NCBI GenBank assembly: GCA_002973575.1
Contig: PVEQ01000003.1
Location: 1 to 64,000 of the forward strand
Reading direction: 5' to 3'
From: Sediminibacterium magnilacihabitans
GTDB taxonomy: Bacteria; Bacteroidota; Bacteroidia; Chitinophagales; Chitinophagaceae
DNA: 64,000 nucleotides
Part shown: positions 54,053 to 62,622 of the stretch, one piece after another
How positions within the stretch are numbered: the stretch's first letter is position 1
Layout: the number at the start of each line of letters is the position of its first letter
Notes under the pieces: model-generated
What the model saw: the letters and a program-made list of their open reading frames with translations, nothing else
Told to the model about the DNA's origin: nothing
Databases searched by the model: none
Position numbers and translations under genes: made by a program

Positions 54053-57000
54053 ATGTTCTCAACTGCTGAAAAAACATCAAAGACCGCGTCATCAGCTCCA
54101 AAACAAGGAGCTGGCGGTAGTTTTTTCAGGAAAGCGGAAGCGCTTTCTTTTTTCGGAACACAGGAAACACCTTCATTTTTCAACGGTGGAAGTTTCATAC
54201 AACCAAAATTATCTGTTAGCAGTCCGGATGACCCACACGAAAAAGAAGCCGATGCCGTAGCAGACCATGTGATGCGCGCACCCGATACGGCAACACCTCA
54301 ACTGAAACAGGAAGACAACGAAGTACAGCGAAAAACAGCGGCAGACGACGATAAAAAAGAACTGCATCCCAAACTGGAAACACCGGCTATAACAGCCATA
54401 CAGTGTAAGGAAGAAGAAGGTACTACTTCCGATGCTGAAGTGATACAAACCGCTTTACTGCAAAGACACGGCCGCGCACCGCCAACTCCCGTAACAGGTT
54501 TTGAACAACAACTGACCCACTCCAAAGGAGGAGGCAGCGCTTTGCCCGGCTCTACCCGCCAGTTCATGGAAACCAGGTTTGGCGCCGACTTCGGCGGAGT
54601 ACGCATTCATACCGGCGCCGTAGCAGAATCGCTGAGCAGTAATATACAGGCACAGGCATTCACACACGGTAACGATATTTATTTCAATGCCGGCAAATAT
54701 GCACCCGATACAGGGGCAGGCGGTTTATTGCTTGCCCATGAATTAACGCATACCATCCAACAAGGCGCCAGCAAATCCGTTGCATCCAACACGCATCCTG
54801 TTGCGCGCAAACCCATCTTACAACGAACAGCGTCTGACCGGCCTGTTCCTTCACAATTGAATAATGCCGTAGCCAAAGCCAAATCGGAAGTAGGTAAAGT
54901 GAATGCCGATAAAGAAGGGGCTGATGGATACCGTACCGGTTGGGAAAGACTGGTAGAATATTTCAAAACAACATTGGGCGCCGATAAAGTATTGCCGCAA
55001 GGCGCTGCCATGGTGCAGGGTGCCGTTGCGGAACAGGATATAAAGAAACAAAGAAGGGTTAATGGACTGCCGCCCGCTAATCCACGCCCCGCAAGCGGAC
55101 CTTATCAAAGAGATGCTATGCCCAGTTGGTGTGGCATATTTGTGTTCTGGTCGCTCCACAAAGGCGGCGTGCCCCTGAATCCCTGGATACTGGGTGGCCA
55201 TAATATAGACCTGAATGCCGCCTACCCTCCAGGCTACCACCCGAAAGCCGGTGATATTGCCTATCGGAATGCATTCTCGCATTATGCCATTGTTGAAAAA
55301 TCAAACGGCGATACTGTTACAACGGTTAACGGCAATACGGCCGGTGAAGATAATCTTGGCGGGCAGGTACAGGTAAAAGATCATCCCCTTGCCAATTGGA
55401 CAGGCTTCTTCGATCCATTGATGATGAAGAACGGAGAATTGGGTGCAGGTGAACAGGCCGCAGAAAGCAAACCCAAAACATTGCGCGAACTGCGACAGGA
55501 ATTATTCCATGTAAACAGGAAAATGCAGGACGGCCCCGAGCCTGAACAAGAGATGACCGAAGAAGTACACCTGCAAGCCAAACAGGAACCGCTGAGTAGC
55601 TGGCAGGTGAACGAGAGTGGCCGGTTAACACATGCGCCACCTGTGGTTCAACCTGCCGCTGTGCAGGCGAAAGAAGAACCGGTGCAACAGAAAGACGAAG
55701 AGCACAAAGAGGAAGAAGAAAAACACGCGCCGGTACCGGTACAATTGAAAACAGCTGAACCCAAAGTGCAGCGCTCCTGGTTGAGTGATGCATGGTCTAC
55801 CGTGTCAAATGCCGTGGGCGATCTTGTATCGCAGGGACTCGAAGCCGGTAAACGCATCCTGTTAAGAGAGGCACGCGATTTTGCAATGGCCATACCGGGT
55901 TATCGTGCATTGCGGGTGGTATTGGGTGAAGATCCCATCACCAATGAAGTAGTAGAAAGGAACGGCCATAATTTCATAGAAGCGGCATTCGACATTATGC
56001 CGGGTGGCCGGTTATTGCACCAGAAGCTCGAAGAGTTGGGTGCACTCACCGATGCGGAAGCATGGGTAGATCAGCAGATAGCCAACCTCGTATCTGTTGT
56101 ACACCGCATTGTTACCAGTATTGAAAACTTCTGGTCAAGCTTGTCATTGGACGACCTGGGCAGTCCGCAACGCGTATTTGAACGCATTGGCAATATTATC
56201 CACGACACTATCAGCAGCATTGTGCGTTTTGCCGAGAACGCCGCAAGCGAATTACTTTCTATTGTCAAGCGCTTCCTGTTGAACCAACTGGTTTCCTTTG
56301 TACGCAATCATACAACAGCCTACCCCTTGCTCTGTGTGATACTGGGTGAAGACCCCATCACACACCAGCAGGTAGCGAAGAATGGAACGAATATCCTCAA
56401 TGCATTACTGGAACTGGGTGGCGAAGAAGGAAGAGAGCAAAGGCGGCAGATGCAGGATACCGGCACTTTCCAACGGATCGCAGCATGGATCGATCGCGGC
56501 ATAACGGTATTCAGTAATGCATATGAACAGATACGGGCAGGTATTGCATCGATCTGGGATTTTGTGTCCATCGAAAGCCTCATGCATCCCATCGATACCT
56601 TCAATCGTATCTACAACATATTCGCACCGCCGATACAACAGGTATGGAATTTCGTGCGCGATACAGCAGTGGTGATATTGCGTTTCATCAAAGAAGTATT
56701 GCTGCGCAGGTTGTCGAACTGGGCAAGAACAGTGCGCGGATACCAGTTACTCACCGTGATCATTGGCAAAGATCCGTTCACCGATGAAGTCGTTCCGCGC
56801 ACGATGGAAAACATCATCCGTGGCTTCATGAGCCTGATGGAAGGCGGACTGGAACAGTTCAACCAGTTGAAAGAATCAGGCGCTATCGACAGAACCACAC
56901 AACGCATCAATGCGGCGGTTGACCGGCTCAACATGACGCCTGCCGGAATTGTACAACTGTTCATCAATCTCTGGCATTCCATGAGCCTGAACGATCTCAT

Positions 57001-59170
57001 TCACCCGATCGATGCTTTCAGGCGCATCGTGGCTACATTCGGCGAGCCCATCGGCCGGCTCATTGCCTTTGTGGTAGAGATCGTCAAAATTGTTGTGGAA
57101 GTGATCCTGCAGGTGATGAACTTCCCCACCGATCTCATCAGCAATATCATCACCAAAGCCATGCAGGCTTTTGAAATGATCAAGCGCGATCCGGTAGGGT
57201 TCCTCAAAAACCTGCTGCGCGCCATCAAGGAAGGATTCACACAGTTCTTCAATAATATTCTCAGGCATTTGCTCAACGGACTCACGGGCTGGTTGATGAG
57301 CGAGTTACGTGACGCGAATGTGCCCGCGCCGCAAGACTTCTCCCTGCGGGGCATCATCAGTTGGGTATTGCAGGTATTGGGATTGAGCATGGAAACCATC
57401 TGGCAGAAATTATCGGAACATCCGCGGATAGGACCACAACGTGTAGCGCGCATACGCAGCATGATCAATACGCTGGAAGGCATCTGGACTTTCATCAGAG
57501 ATGTACAGGAAAGAGGTATTGTTGCCATCTGGGATAAGATACAGGAGCAATTGAGTAACCTGTGGAATACCATATTGGATGCTGTGAAGAATTGGATCAT
57601 GGAGCAGATCGTAAACCGTGTGGTAGCCAGGTTGCTGAGTATGCTGGACCCTACGGGTATCATGGCCGTGATCAACAGCGCGATTGCTTTGTACAGAGCT
57701 GTACAATCCTTCATCCGTTACCTGCGAGAAATGCTTACAGTGGTGAATTCATTCGTAGAAGGCGTAGTGGAAATAGCGAGTGGCAATACAAGGCGTGCGG
57801 CAGACTTCCTGGAAAACAGTCTCGACAGGGCCATGCCCATCGTCATAGGCTTCCTTGCTAACCAAGTGGGCTTAAGTGGTGTGGGACGCCGCATTGCTGA
57901 ACTCATAGGCGCTGCAAGACAATTGGTTGACAGGGCTGTGACCTGGTTGGTGAACCGGGCTGTGGATACAGGCTTCGCTTTATTCGACCGGTTGATGGCT
58001 GCGGGAAGAAGTGCGGTAGCAGCAGTGCTTGATTGGTTGGGATTCAGGGAAAGATTTGCTACGGATAATGGAACAAATCATACCATATATATAAGAGATT
58101 CCGGGCAAGCACCAACACTGATTATTGAAAGTTCTCCTGTGGACGTTGCTACATTCTTTAACCAACAGGAAGCGGCTATTACTGCGTCATCAACTATGAC
58201 TACCACAGATAAGAATACTAAACTAGGAAAGATCACACATGGAAGGAATTTACTCCAAGGATTGCAAACATTAATGAATAGCGCCAAAGCTGCAAACAAC
58301 TCAAATCCGAGGATTCCGCAAATGATTGTAGAAATCATTGGCGTTATAAAGGAAATTGAACCAGGTGGTACACAAGAAATGGTTCCCGCTGCCGAATTCA
58401 ATCCCGGATTCTTAAATGCTAAAGCCAGTTCATTTTCTGCAAGATATGTTTACAGAGGTGGTACAACAGCTGCTGGGGTTGCCATACCTAAAAACCATGC
58501 TGATGGAACCGAACCATCGGATGCGAATTTGGTAGATGCATGGAGGATATTAACAGGATTGCAGTTAAGTAGTAGGTGGGTAAGGTTCCATATACTGAAC
58601 AGAGAAGTAGGTGGTATTGCCGCCGACTCTAATTTAATTCCTACACCTACTTTGATCAACAATGAGTACAAGGATGCTTTGGAAACCGATTTGAAAGGAT
58701 ATTACAATTCGGGCCTGCCCGTTTGGCTACGGGCTTCGATAACTTACAGGCCTATTTATAATTCTTTGTTCCCGAATAGATATTCAGCACAAGCCGGGGC
58801 AATGAAATATCAAAATAATCAATGGGTTGAGGACCCTACCAAACAAAAAACGTTTAATGTTAGTATTGACCCGCCTGAAAATGCAGGCTTTAATATTAAT
58901 CTGGTCTTAACTGATGCTGATGCCCAGTATTTCATTGTAAATATGTCGACTGTAACAAGAGATATGATTGATGTTTTAAGAGCAAGAAGGCCAGCAAGCG
59001 GTTATACATATTATCGTCAAATGGAAAGAGCACTTGCATCCGAAGTTTTTGGAACTGACGTTCTATCTTTTGATCCGGAAGTTATTAGTGCGCTGAGTCC
59101 TACCCAGGCACAATCGAACAGAATAAATGCATATAGAAGAGGATTGTCAAGTGTAAATTGGATTTTCTAA
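54053..59170 (+). CDS. Giant modular DUF4157 (eCIS core domain) protein, likely cargo/effector, 1705 aa
   Basis: Domains in order: a Gln/Lys/Glu-rich leader (1-155); a DUF4157 eCIS core domain (160-236) with LPGSTRQFMETRFGADFGGVRIHTG, and HELTH at 229-233; and a CHAP/NlpC-like segment with PSWCGIF (Cys360) and SHYAIVEK (His410). A charged linker (about 470-590) comes next. Three helical repeats each contain an LGEDPITN-type motif at 624, 764 and 904, and a long amphipathic helical stalk runs to about 1320. The C-terminal domain (1330-1705) has RFHILN (His1513), SNLIP (Asn1527) and LIN (Asn1536), reminiscent of a beta-beta-alpha-metal nuclease. Hand counts give 51% GC at 57301-57540 and 39% at 58861-59100, so the tip looks acquired. 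DUF4157 proteins are loaded into eCIS particles; I infer this is the main cargo. Confidence 0.8.
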   Translation: MFSTAEKTSKTASSAPKQGAGGSFFRKAEALSFFGTQETPSFFNGGSFIQPKLSVSSPDDPHEKEADAVADHVMRAPDTATPQLKQEDNEVQRKTAADDDKKELHPKLETPAITAIQCKEEEGTTSDAEVIQTALLQRHGRAPPTPVTGFEQQLTHSKGGGSALPGSTRQFMETRFGADFGGVRIHTGAVAESLSSNIQAQAFTHGNDIYFNAGKYAPDTGAGGLLLAHELTHTIQQGASKSVASNTHPVARKPILQRTASDRPVPSQLNNAVAKAKSEVGKVNADKEGADGYRTGWERLVEYFKTTLGADKVLPQGAAMVQGAVAEQDIKKQRRVNGLPPANPRPASGPYQRDAMPSWCGIFVFWSLHKGGVPLNPWILGGHNIDLNAAYPPGYHPKAGDIAYRNAFSHYAIVEKSNGDTVTTVNGNTAGEDNLGGQVQVKDHPLANWTGFFDPLMMKNGELGAGEQAAESKPKTLRELRQELFHVNRKMQDGPEPEQEMTEEVHLQAKQEPLSSWQVNESGRLTHAPPVVQPAAVQAKEEPVQQKDEEHKEEEEKHAPVPVQLKTAEPKVQRSWLSDAWSTVSNAVGDLVSQGLEAGKRILLREARDFAMAIPGYRALRVVLGEDPITNEVVERNGHNFIEAAFDIMPGGRLLHQKLEELGALTDAEAWVDQQIANLVSVVHRIVTSIENFWSSLSLDDLGSPQRVFERIGNIIHDTISSIVRFAENAASELLSIVKRFLLNQLVSFVRNHTTAYPLLCVILGEDPITHQQVAKNGTNILNALLELGGEEGREQRRQMQDTGTFQRIAAWIDRGITVFSNAYEQIRAGIASIWDFVSIESLMHPIDTFNRIYNIFAPPIQQVWNFVRDTAVVILRFIKEVLLRRLSNWARTVRGYQLLTVIIGKDPFTDEVVPRTMENIIRGFMSLMEGGLEQFNQLKESGAIDRTTQRINAAVDRLNMTPAGIVQLFINLWHSMSLNDLIHPIDAFRRIVATFGEPIGRLIAFVVEIVKIVVEVILQVMNFPTDLISNIITKAMQAFEMIKRDPVGFLKNLLRAIKEGFTQFFNNILRHLLNGLTGWLMSELRDANVPAPQDFSLRGIISWVLQVLGLSMETIWQKLSEHPRIGPQRVARIRSMINTLEGIWTFIRDVQERGIVAIWDKIQEQLSNLWNTILDAVKNWIMEQIVNRVVARLLSMLDPTGIMAVINSAIALYRAVQSFIRYLREMLTVVNSFVEGVVEIASGNTRRAADFLENSLDRAMPIVIGFLANQVGLSGVGRRIAELIGAARQLVDRAVTWLVNRAVDTGFALFDRLMAAGRSAVAAVLDWLGFRERFATDNGTNHTIYIRDSGQAPTLIIESSPVDVATFFNQQEAAITASSTMTTTDKNTKLGKITHGRNLLQGLQTLMNSAKAANNSNPRIPQMIVEIIGVIKEIEPGGTQEMVPAAEFNPGFLNAKASSFSARYVYRGGTTAAGVAIPKNHADGTEPSDANLVDAWRILTGLQLSSRWVRFHILNREVGGIAADSNLIPTPTLINNEYKDALETDLKGYYNSGLPVWLRASITYRPIYNSLFPNRYSAQAGAMKYQNNQWVEDPTKQKTFNVSIDPPENAGFNINLVLTDADAQYFIVNMSTVTRDMIDVLRARRPASGYTYYRQMERALASEVFGTDVLSFDPEVISALSPTQAQSNRINAYRRGLSSVNWIF

Positions 59171-59185
59171 ATAAATTTTAAATAT

Positions 59186-60385
59186 ATGGCAACCATTTTT
59201 AAAAGACGTAGACGCAGATCCATCACTGCCAATGAGGGTAAGTTCTTTAAGAAAGAGAATACCCAGGAGCAAAGTTTTTTCAGCGGCGCTGATCATGATG
59301 GATTTTTCCAACCACAACCGCAAACACAACAAGTACAACGAAAATGTGCTGAATGTGAGAATGAAGAAAAAAAGGCCCAGCGCATGACCGATGATAAGAA
59401 AGAAGAGGATAAAACCGTGCATCGCGAAACGGATAAAAAAGAAGACGACGATAAAAAGTTGCACCGGCAAACTGATGGGGCCGCTACTGCCTCAGGCGGC
59501 GCGGCTTCTTATGTCCATTCGCTCAATGGCAAAGGTAGCCCGCTCCCTGCTTCTACAAAGCAATTCTTCCAACAAAGGATGGGCGTTGATTTCAGCCAGG
59601 TAGCCATTCATACGGAAAAGGAAGCCTCCGATTCTGCCAAAGCCATCAATGCAAAAGCCTACACAGTGGGCAATCATATCGTATTCAAAGAAGGACAATA
59701 TGCACCGGATACATACGAAGGGAAAAAACTGCTCGCACATGAATTAATGCATGTGGTACAGCAGGCAGGAGCCATCATGCGGAAAGTAAATCCGGTAATC
59801 CATGAAGACGATGACAAGACCGCTTTGAGGTCGGTTTCAGGTAAGGGAACGCTTACCGATAATAAAACCAATAATGGCGCTTCGGCAGATGTGAGCGCAC
59901 AAACCACCGCCAATTACGACCATGGCACTTTTACAACAGCCAATGCTACCAGCAACCGCGCAACAGGTTGTAGTGATTGTGGATCTGCTCCCTGTGCTAC
60001 GATGAGTGGTGTTATGATCTCGGTATTCCATGCGCATCCGGTTATTGCACCACCTGTTATGCCGCCCGGACTCACACCTTGTCAGCAGTTGCGCGTACAA
60101 CATTTCATCAATAACGTATTGATGCCGCACGAAAGACAGCATGTGGCGGCATTCAATACCTACAATGGAACAGTGCGTACACCATTTACGGTAACTGCGT
60201 GCCATACAGACCAGGGATTGAGCGATGCGCTCCTCCCCTTGCACAACAGTATAGATGCCAGTCGTATTGCTGCCGCCAATGCCCTGAGTGATGCCCTGGA
60301 TCCTTTCAATACCACAATAGACATTGATTGCCAGGAGCCGAAAGCCCCTGCTTCCCCATCACCTAAAAAACAACAGAAGAAATAA
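59186..60385 (+). CDS. Second DUF4157 protein with two HExxH-type motifs
   Basis: The 399-residue protein opens with FKRRRRRS and a charged region rich in DDKK and EED. It continues with a CAEC motif (about 53-56) and a DUF4157 domain with LPASTKQFFQQRMGVDFSQVAIHT, ending in HELMH at 185-189. A second HExxH-like motif, HERQH at 315-319 in a LMPHERQHVAAFNTYNG context, lies in an unrelated C-terminal domain that also has a cluster of cysteines (GCSDCGSAPC). That C-terminal part recalls zinc-peptidase-like DUF922, but I am not sure. It follows the large DUF4157 gene by 15 bp, so it is probably a second cargo or a cargo-handling protein. Confidence 0.75.
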   Translation: MATIFKRRRRRSITANEGKFFKKENTQEQSFFSGADHDGFFQPQPQTQQVQRKCAECENEEKKAQRMTDDKKEEDKTVHRETDKKEDDDKKLHRQTDGAATASGGAASYVHSLNGKGSPLPASTKQFFQQRMGVDFSQVAIHTEKEASDSAKAINAKAYTVGNHIVFKEGQYAPDTYEGKKLLAHELMHVVQQAGAIMRKVNPVIHEDDDKTALRSVSGKGTLTDNKTNNGASADVSAQTTANYDHGTFTTANATSNRATGCSDCGSAPCATMSGVMISVFHAHPVIAPPVMPPGLTPCQQLRVQHFINNVLMPHERQHVAAFNTYNGTVRTPFTVTACHTDQGLSDALLPLHNSIDASRIAAANALSDALDPFNTTIDIDCQEPKAPASPSPKKQQKK

Positions 60386-60400
60386 TATCTCAGCCTATGA

Positions 60401-60463
60401 AGCCCATAAAGTCAGCCAACTGTTGGAAACCAGTTATTTATGAGCCCGATGAAGTCAGCCAAC
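60401..60463. repeat. Imperfect direct repeats in the gap before the ATPase gene
   Basis: AGCCC(AT)AAAGTCAGCCAAC at 60401-60420 and AGCCCGATGAAGTCAGCCAAC at 60443-60463 are near-identical copies 42 bp apart. CCAACTGTTGG at 60416-60426 is a perfect 11-bp palindrome. They lie in the 172-bp region between the second DUF4157 gene and the ATPase gene, the largest gap inside the eCIS locus. They may mark a separate promoter or control point for the ATPase. Confidence 0.5.
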
Positions 60464-60557
60464 AATTATTAAAGCGCCGCAACCTAACCCACACATCCGG
60501 ATCATTGTACATAGCACTTTAGAACATAATGCAGTATCTTAACGTAAAATACAACCT

Positions 60558-61907
60558 GTGATCTACCAGTTAAACCATAGCAATACGGTCCCATCATTGA
60601 GGATTGCGATGGATCATTGCAAAACCTTGATCGGATTGCGTTTGCAGGCGTATTTCGACAATGGCTCTTTCGACCCGGTTGCCTGGCTCAAAGAACAATA
60701 TCAAAATGAACCACCGAATAAAGGCTGGCTCTCTTTTATCCCCTTGCAGGAATACACCGAATGGATCGTGGTCATGTTAACGTTGGCGCCGCATGTGTAT
60801 CCTAATTTTTTTGAATCCCTGATCGTAACACACCTGCCCTCCGGTGGCGATTTTCCTGAATTTGGCGGCGTAAAAGCGGCTAATCATCGAGGCATGTTGC
60901 CTACCGGCGAAACGATCCAGTTCATCATAGCCGGTGATGACGTTGATAAACGGCTGCAACTACAGGAACTTTTCCGTGAAACGCATTTCTTTTACCGCCA
61001 GGGCATTTTATGGCTGGAGCCGGTCAAGGAAGGCGAACCGGTAATGAGCGGGCGAATCGTGTTGCCGCAGGAAAATATAGAACGCATCTTATTCGGTCGT
61101 GAGTCGGCACCGCGTTATGGACTCGATTTCCCTGCCAAACAAATTATTACGGCCATGGAATGGAACGATGTGGTATTGCATCCGCGCACCATGCAACAGG
61201 TAAAAGACATCAGTACCTGGCTCAATCACCATCACCGGTTTGCTGAAGACAATAATTTGAAAAGAAAGATCAAACCCGGTTACCGCGTACTTTTTTACGG
61301 CCCTTCCGGAACGGGTAAAACATTAACAGCCGCACTGCTGGGTAAAGAGTTCGGCAAAGATGTTTATCGCATCGACCTTTCACAAATTGTAAGTAAATAC
61401 ATTGGTGAAACGGAAAAGAACCTGGAAGCCGTTTTCAAAAGAGCGGAAAGCAAGGACTGGATATTGTTTTTCGATGAGGCCGATGCACTCTTCGGCAAAC
61501 GAACCAGTGTACAAAGTTCGCACGACAAATACGCCAACCAGGAAGTGAGCTATCTCCTGCAACGTGTGGAAGACTATCCCGGCCTGCTCATCCTGGCATC
61601 CAACTTCAAGAACAACCTCGATGAAGCCTTCCTGCGCCGCTTCCACTCCGTGGTACACTTCCCCATGCCCAATACCGCCGAACGGCATCATCTCTGGAAA
61701 AAAACAATGCCCGCAGGCTTGCAACACGATGGCTCTGTGAACCTCCTTGAACTGGCCGACCAATTCGAGCTGACAGGCGCTTCCATCCTGAATGCCGTGC
61801 AGTTTGCCACTTTGCAAAGCTATGCCCGCGGCGATGGTAAATTGTTGCAGTCAGACCTGCTCGAAGGAGTGAAAAAAGAATTCCTCAAAGAAGAGAAGTC
61901 TTTTTAA
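60558..61907 (+). CDS. eCIS AAA+ ATPase (Pvc15/Afp15-like)
   Basis: This 449-residue ATPase has the AAA+ core: Walker A GPSGTGKT at 248-255, Walker B with DEAD at 306-309 (ILFFDEADALFGKR), and sensor-type regions RRFHSVVHFPMP and ANFKNNLDEAFLRRF. The first 200 residues are a helical, family-variable domain. Pvc15/Afp15-type ATPases are required for cargo loading and assembly of the particle. The gene starts with GTG at 60558; a later in-frame ATG at 60612 is possible. It closes the eCIS locus, 172 bp after the second DUF4157 gene and 21 bp before the response regulator. Confidence 0.9.
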   Translation: MIYQLNHSNTVPSLRIAMDHCKTLIGLRLQAYFDNGSFDPVAWLKEQYQNEPPNKGWLSFIPLQEYTEWIVVMLTLAPHVYPNFFESLIVTHLPSGGDFPEFGGVKAANHRGMLPTGETIQFIIAGDDVDKRLQLQELFRETHFFYRQGILWLEPVKEGEPVMSGRIVLPQENIERILFGRESAPRYGLDFPAKQIITAMEWNDVVLHPRTMQQVKDISTWLNHHHRFAEDNNLKRKIKPGYRVLFYGPSGTGKTLTAALLGKEFGKDVYRIDLSQIVSKYIGETEKNLEAVFKRAESKDWILFFDEADALFGKRTSVQSSHDKYANQEVSYLLQRVEDYPGLLILASNFKNNLDEAFLRRFHSVVHFPMPNTAERHHLWKKTMPAGLQHDGSVNLLELADQFELTGASILNAVQFATLQSYARGDGKLLQSDLLEGVKKEFLKEEKSF

Positions 61908-61928
61908 AATTACCTTTGTGCTCATTAA

Positions 61929-62621
61929 ATGGCGAACATGATTCAGTTGCTTTTGGTAGAAGACGACCAGCGTATTGCAGCATTGATCAAGCAGGGGCTG
62001 GAAGAACAGGGATTTGAAGTAACAGCTGCCTATGATGGTTTGATGGGAAAAAAACTGGCTGTTAACAGGTCATACGATATCATTATCACCGATATCATAC
62101 TACCCAACCTGAATGGAATCGACCTGTGCAAAGAGATCAGGCGCGTTAAGCCCGATGTGCCCATTATCATGCTCACAGCCCTTGGTACCACCGACGATAA
62201 AGTAGAAGGATTTGATGCCGGCGCCGACGATTACCTGGTAAAACCCTTTGAACTGCGGGAATTATTGGTAAGGATACGGGCATTGCTGAAAAGAAGCGCT
62301 TCCAATAACCAGGTGCAGGGATTCATATTGCGGTATGCCGATATAGAAATGAACATGCATACCAAAATTGTAAAACGAAACAACAAAGAAATTGAGCTGA
62401 CGCCAAAAGAATTGAAGTTGCTCGAATACATGATGCAAAACCCTGAAAGGGTGCTGAGCAGAACAGAGATCGCAGAAAAGGTTTGGGATACTTCTTTCGA
62501 TACCGGCACCAATTTCATTGACGTGTACATCAATTACCTGCGGAAAAAGATTGATAAAGACTTCGATACCAAATTGATCCATACCAAATCGGGACTCGGG
62601 TTCATCTTCAAAAAAGAGTAA
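61929..62621 (+). CDS. OmpR/PhoB-type response regulator
   Basis: The 230-residue regulator has an N-terminal receiver domain with phosphoacceptor Asp55 (in IIITDIILPN), the acidic pocket VEDD near the start, MLTALGTTDDK and the KPFEL switch lysine. A winged-helix DNA-binding domain follows (ELTPKELKLLEYMMQNPERVLSRTEIAEKVWD). It is 21 bp after the eCIS ATPase and 1 bp before the histidine kinase. It could control the injection system, but that rests only on proximity. Confidence 0.93.
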   Translation: MANMIQLLLVEDDQRIAALIKQGLEEQGFEVTAAYDGLMGKKLAVNRSYDIIITDIILPNLNGIDLCKEIRRVKPDVPIIMLTALGTTDDKVEGFDAGADDYLVKPFELRELLVRIRALLKRSASNNQVQGFILRYADIEMNMHTKIVKRNNKEIELTPKELKLLEYMMQNPERVLSRTEIAEKVWDTSFDTGTNFIDVYINYLRKKIDKDFDTKLIHTKSGLGFIFKKE

Positions 62622-62622
62622 T

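Noticed and set aside
57001-57714. A 237-residue minus-strand frame under the DUF4157 gene
   Set aside because: It is antisense to the helical stalk and is rich in Ser, Arg and Leu as expected from complement reading; no start signal or family sequence is seen.
33949-61907. A prophage or a tailocin derived from a recent prophage
   Set aside because: There are no capsid, portal, terminase, integrase, lysis or attachment-site sequences. DUF4255, DUF5908, DUF4157 and the AAA+ ATPase are eCIS markers rather than phage genes.
33949-61907. A type VI secretion system
   Set aside because: No TssJ, TssL or TssM membrane-complex genes and no ClpV are present; the tube, LysM hub and DUF4255 cap fit eCIS.
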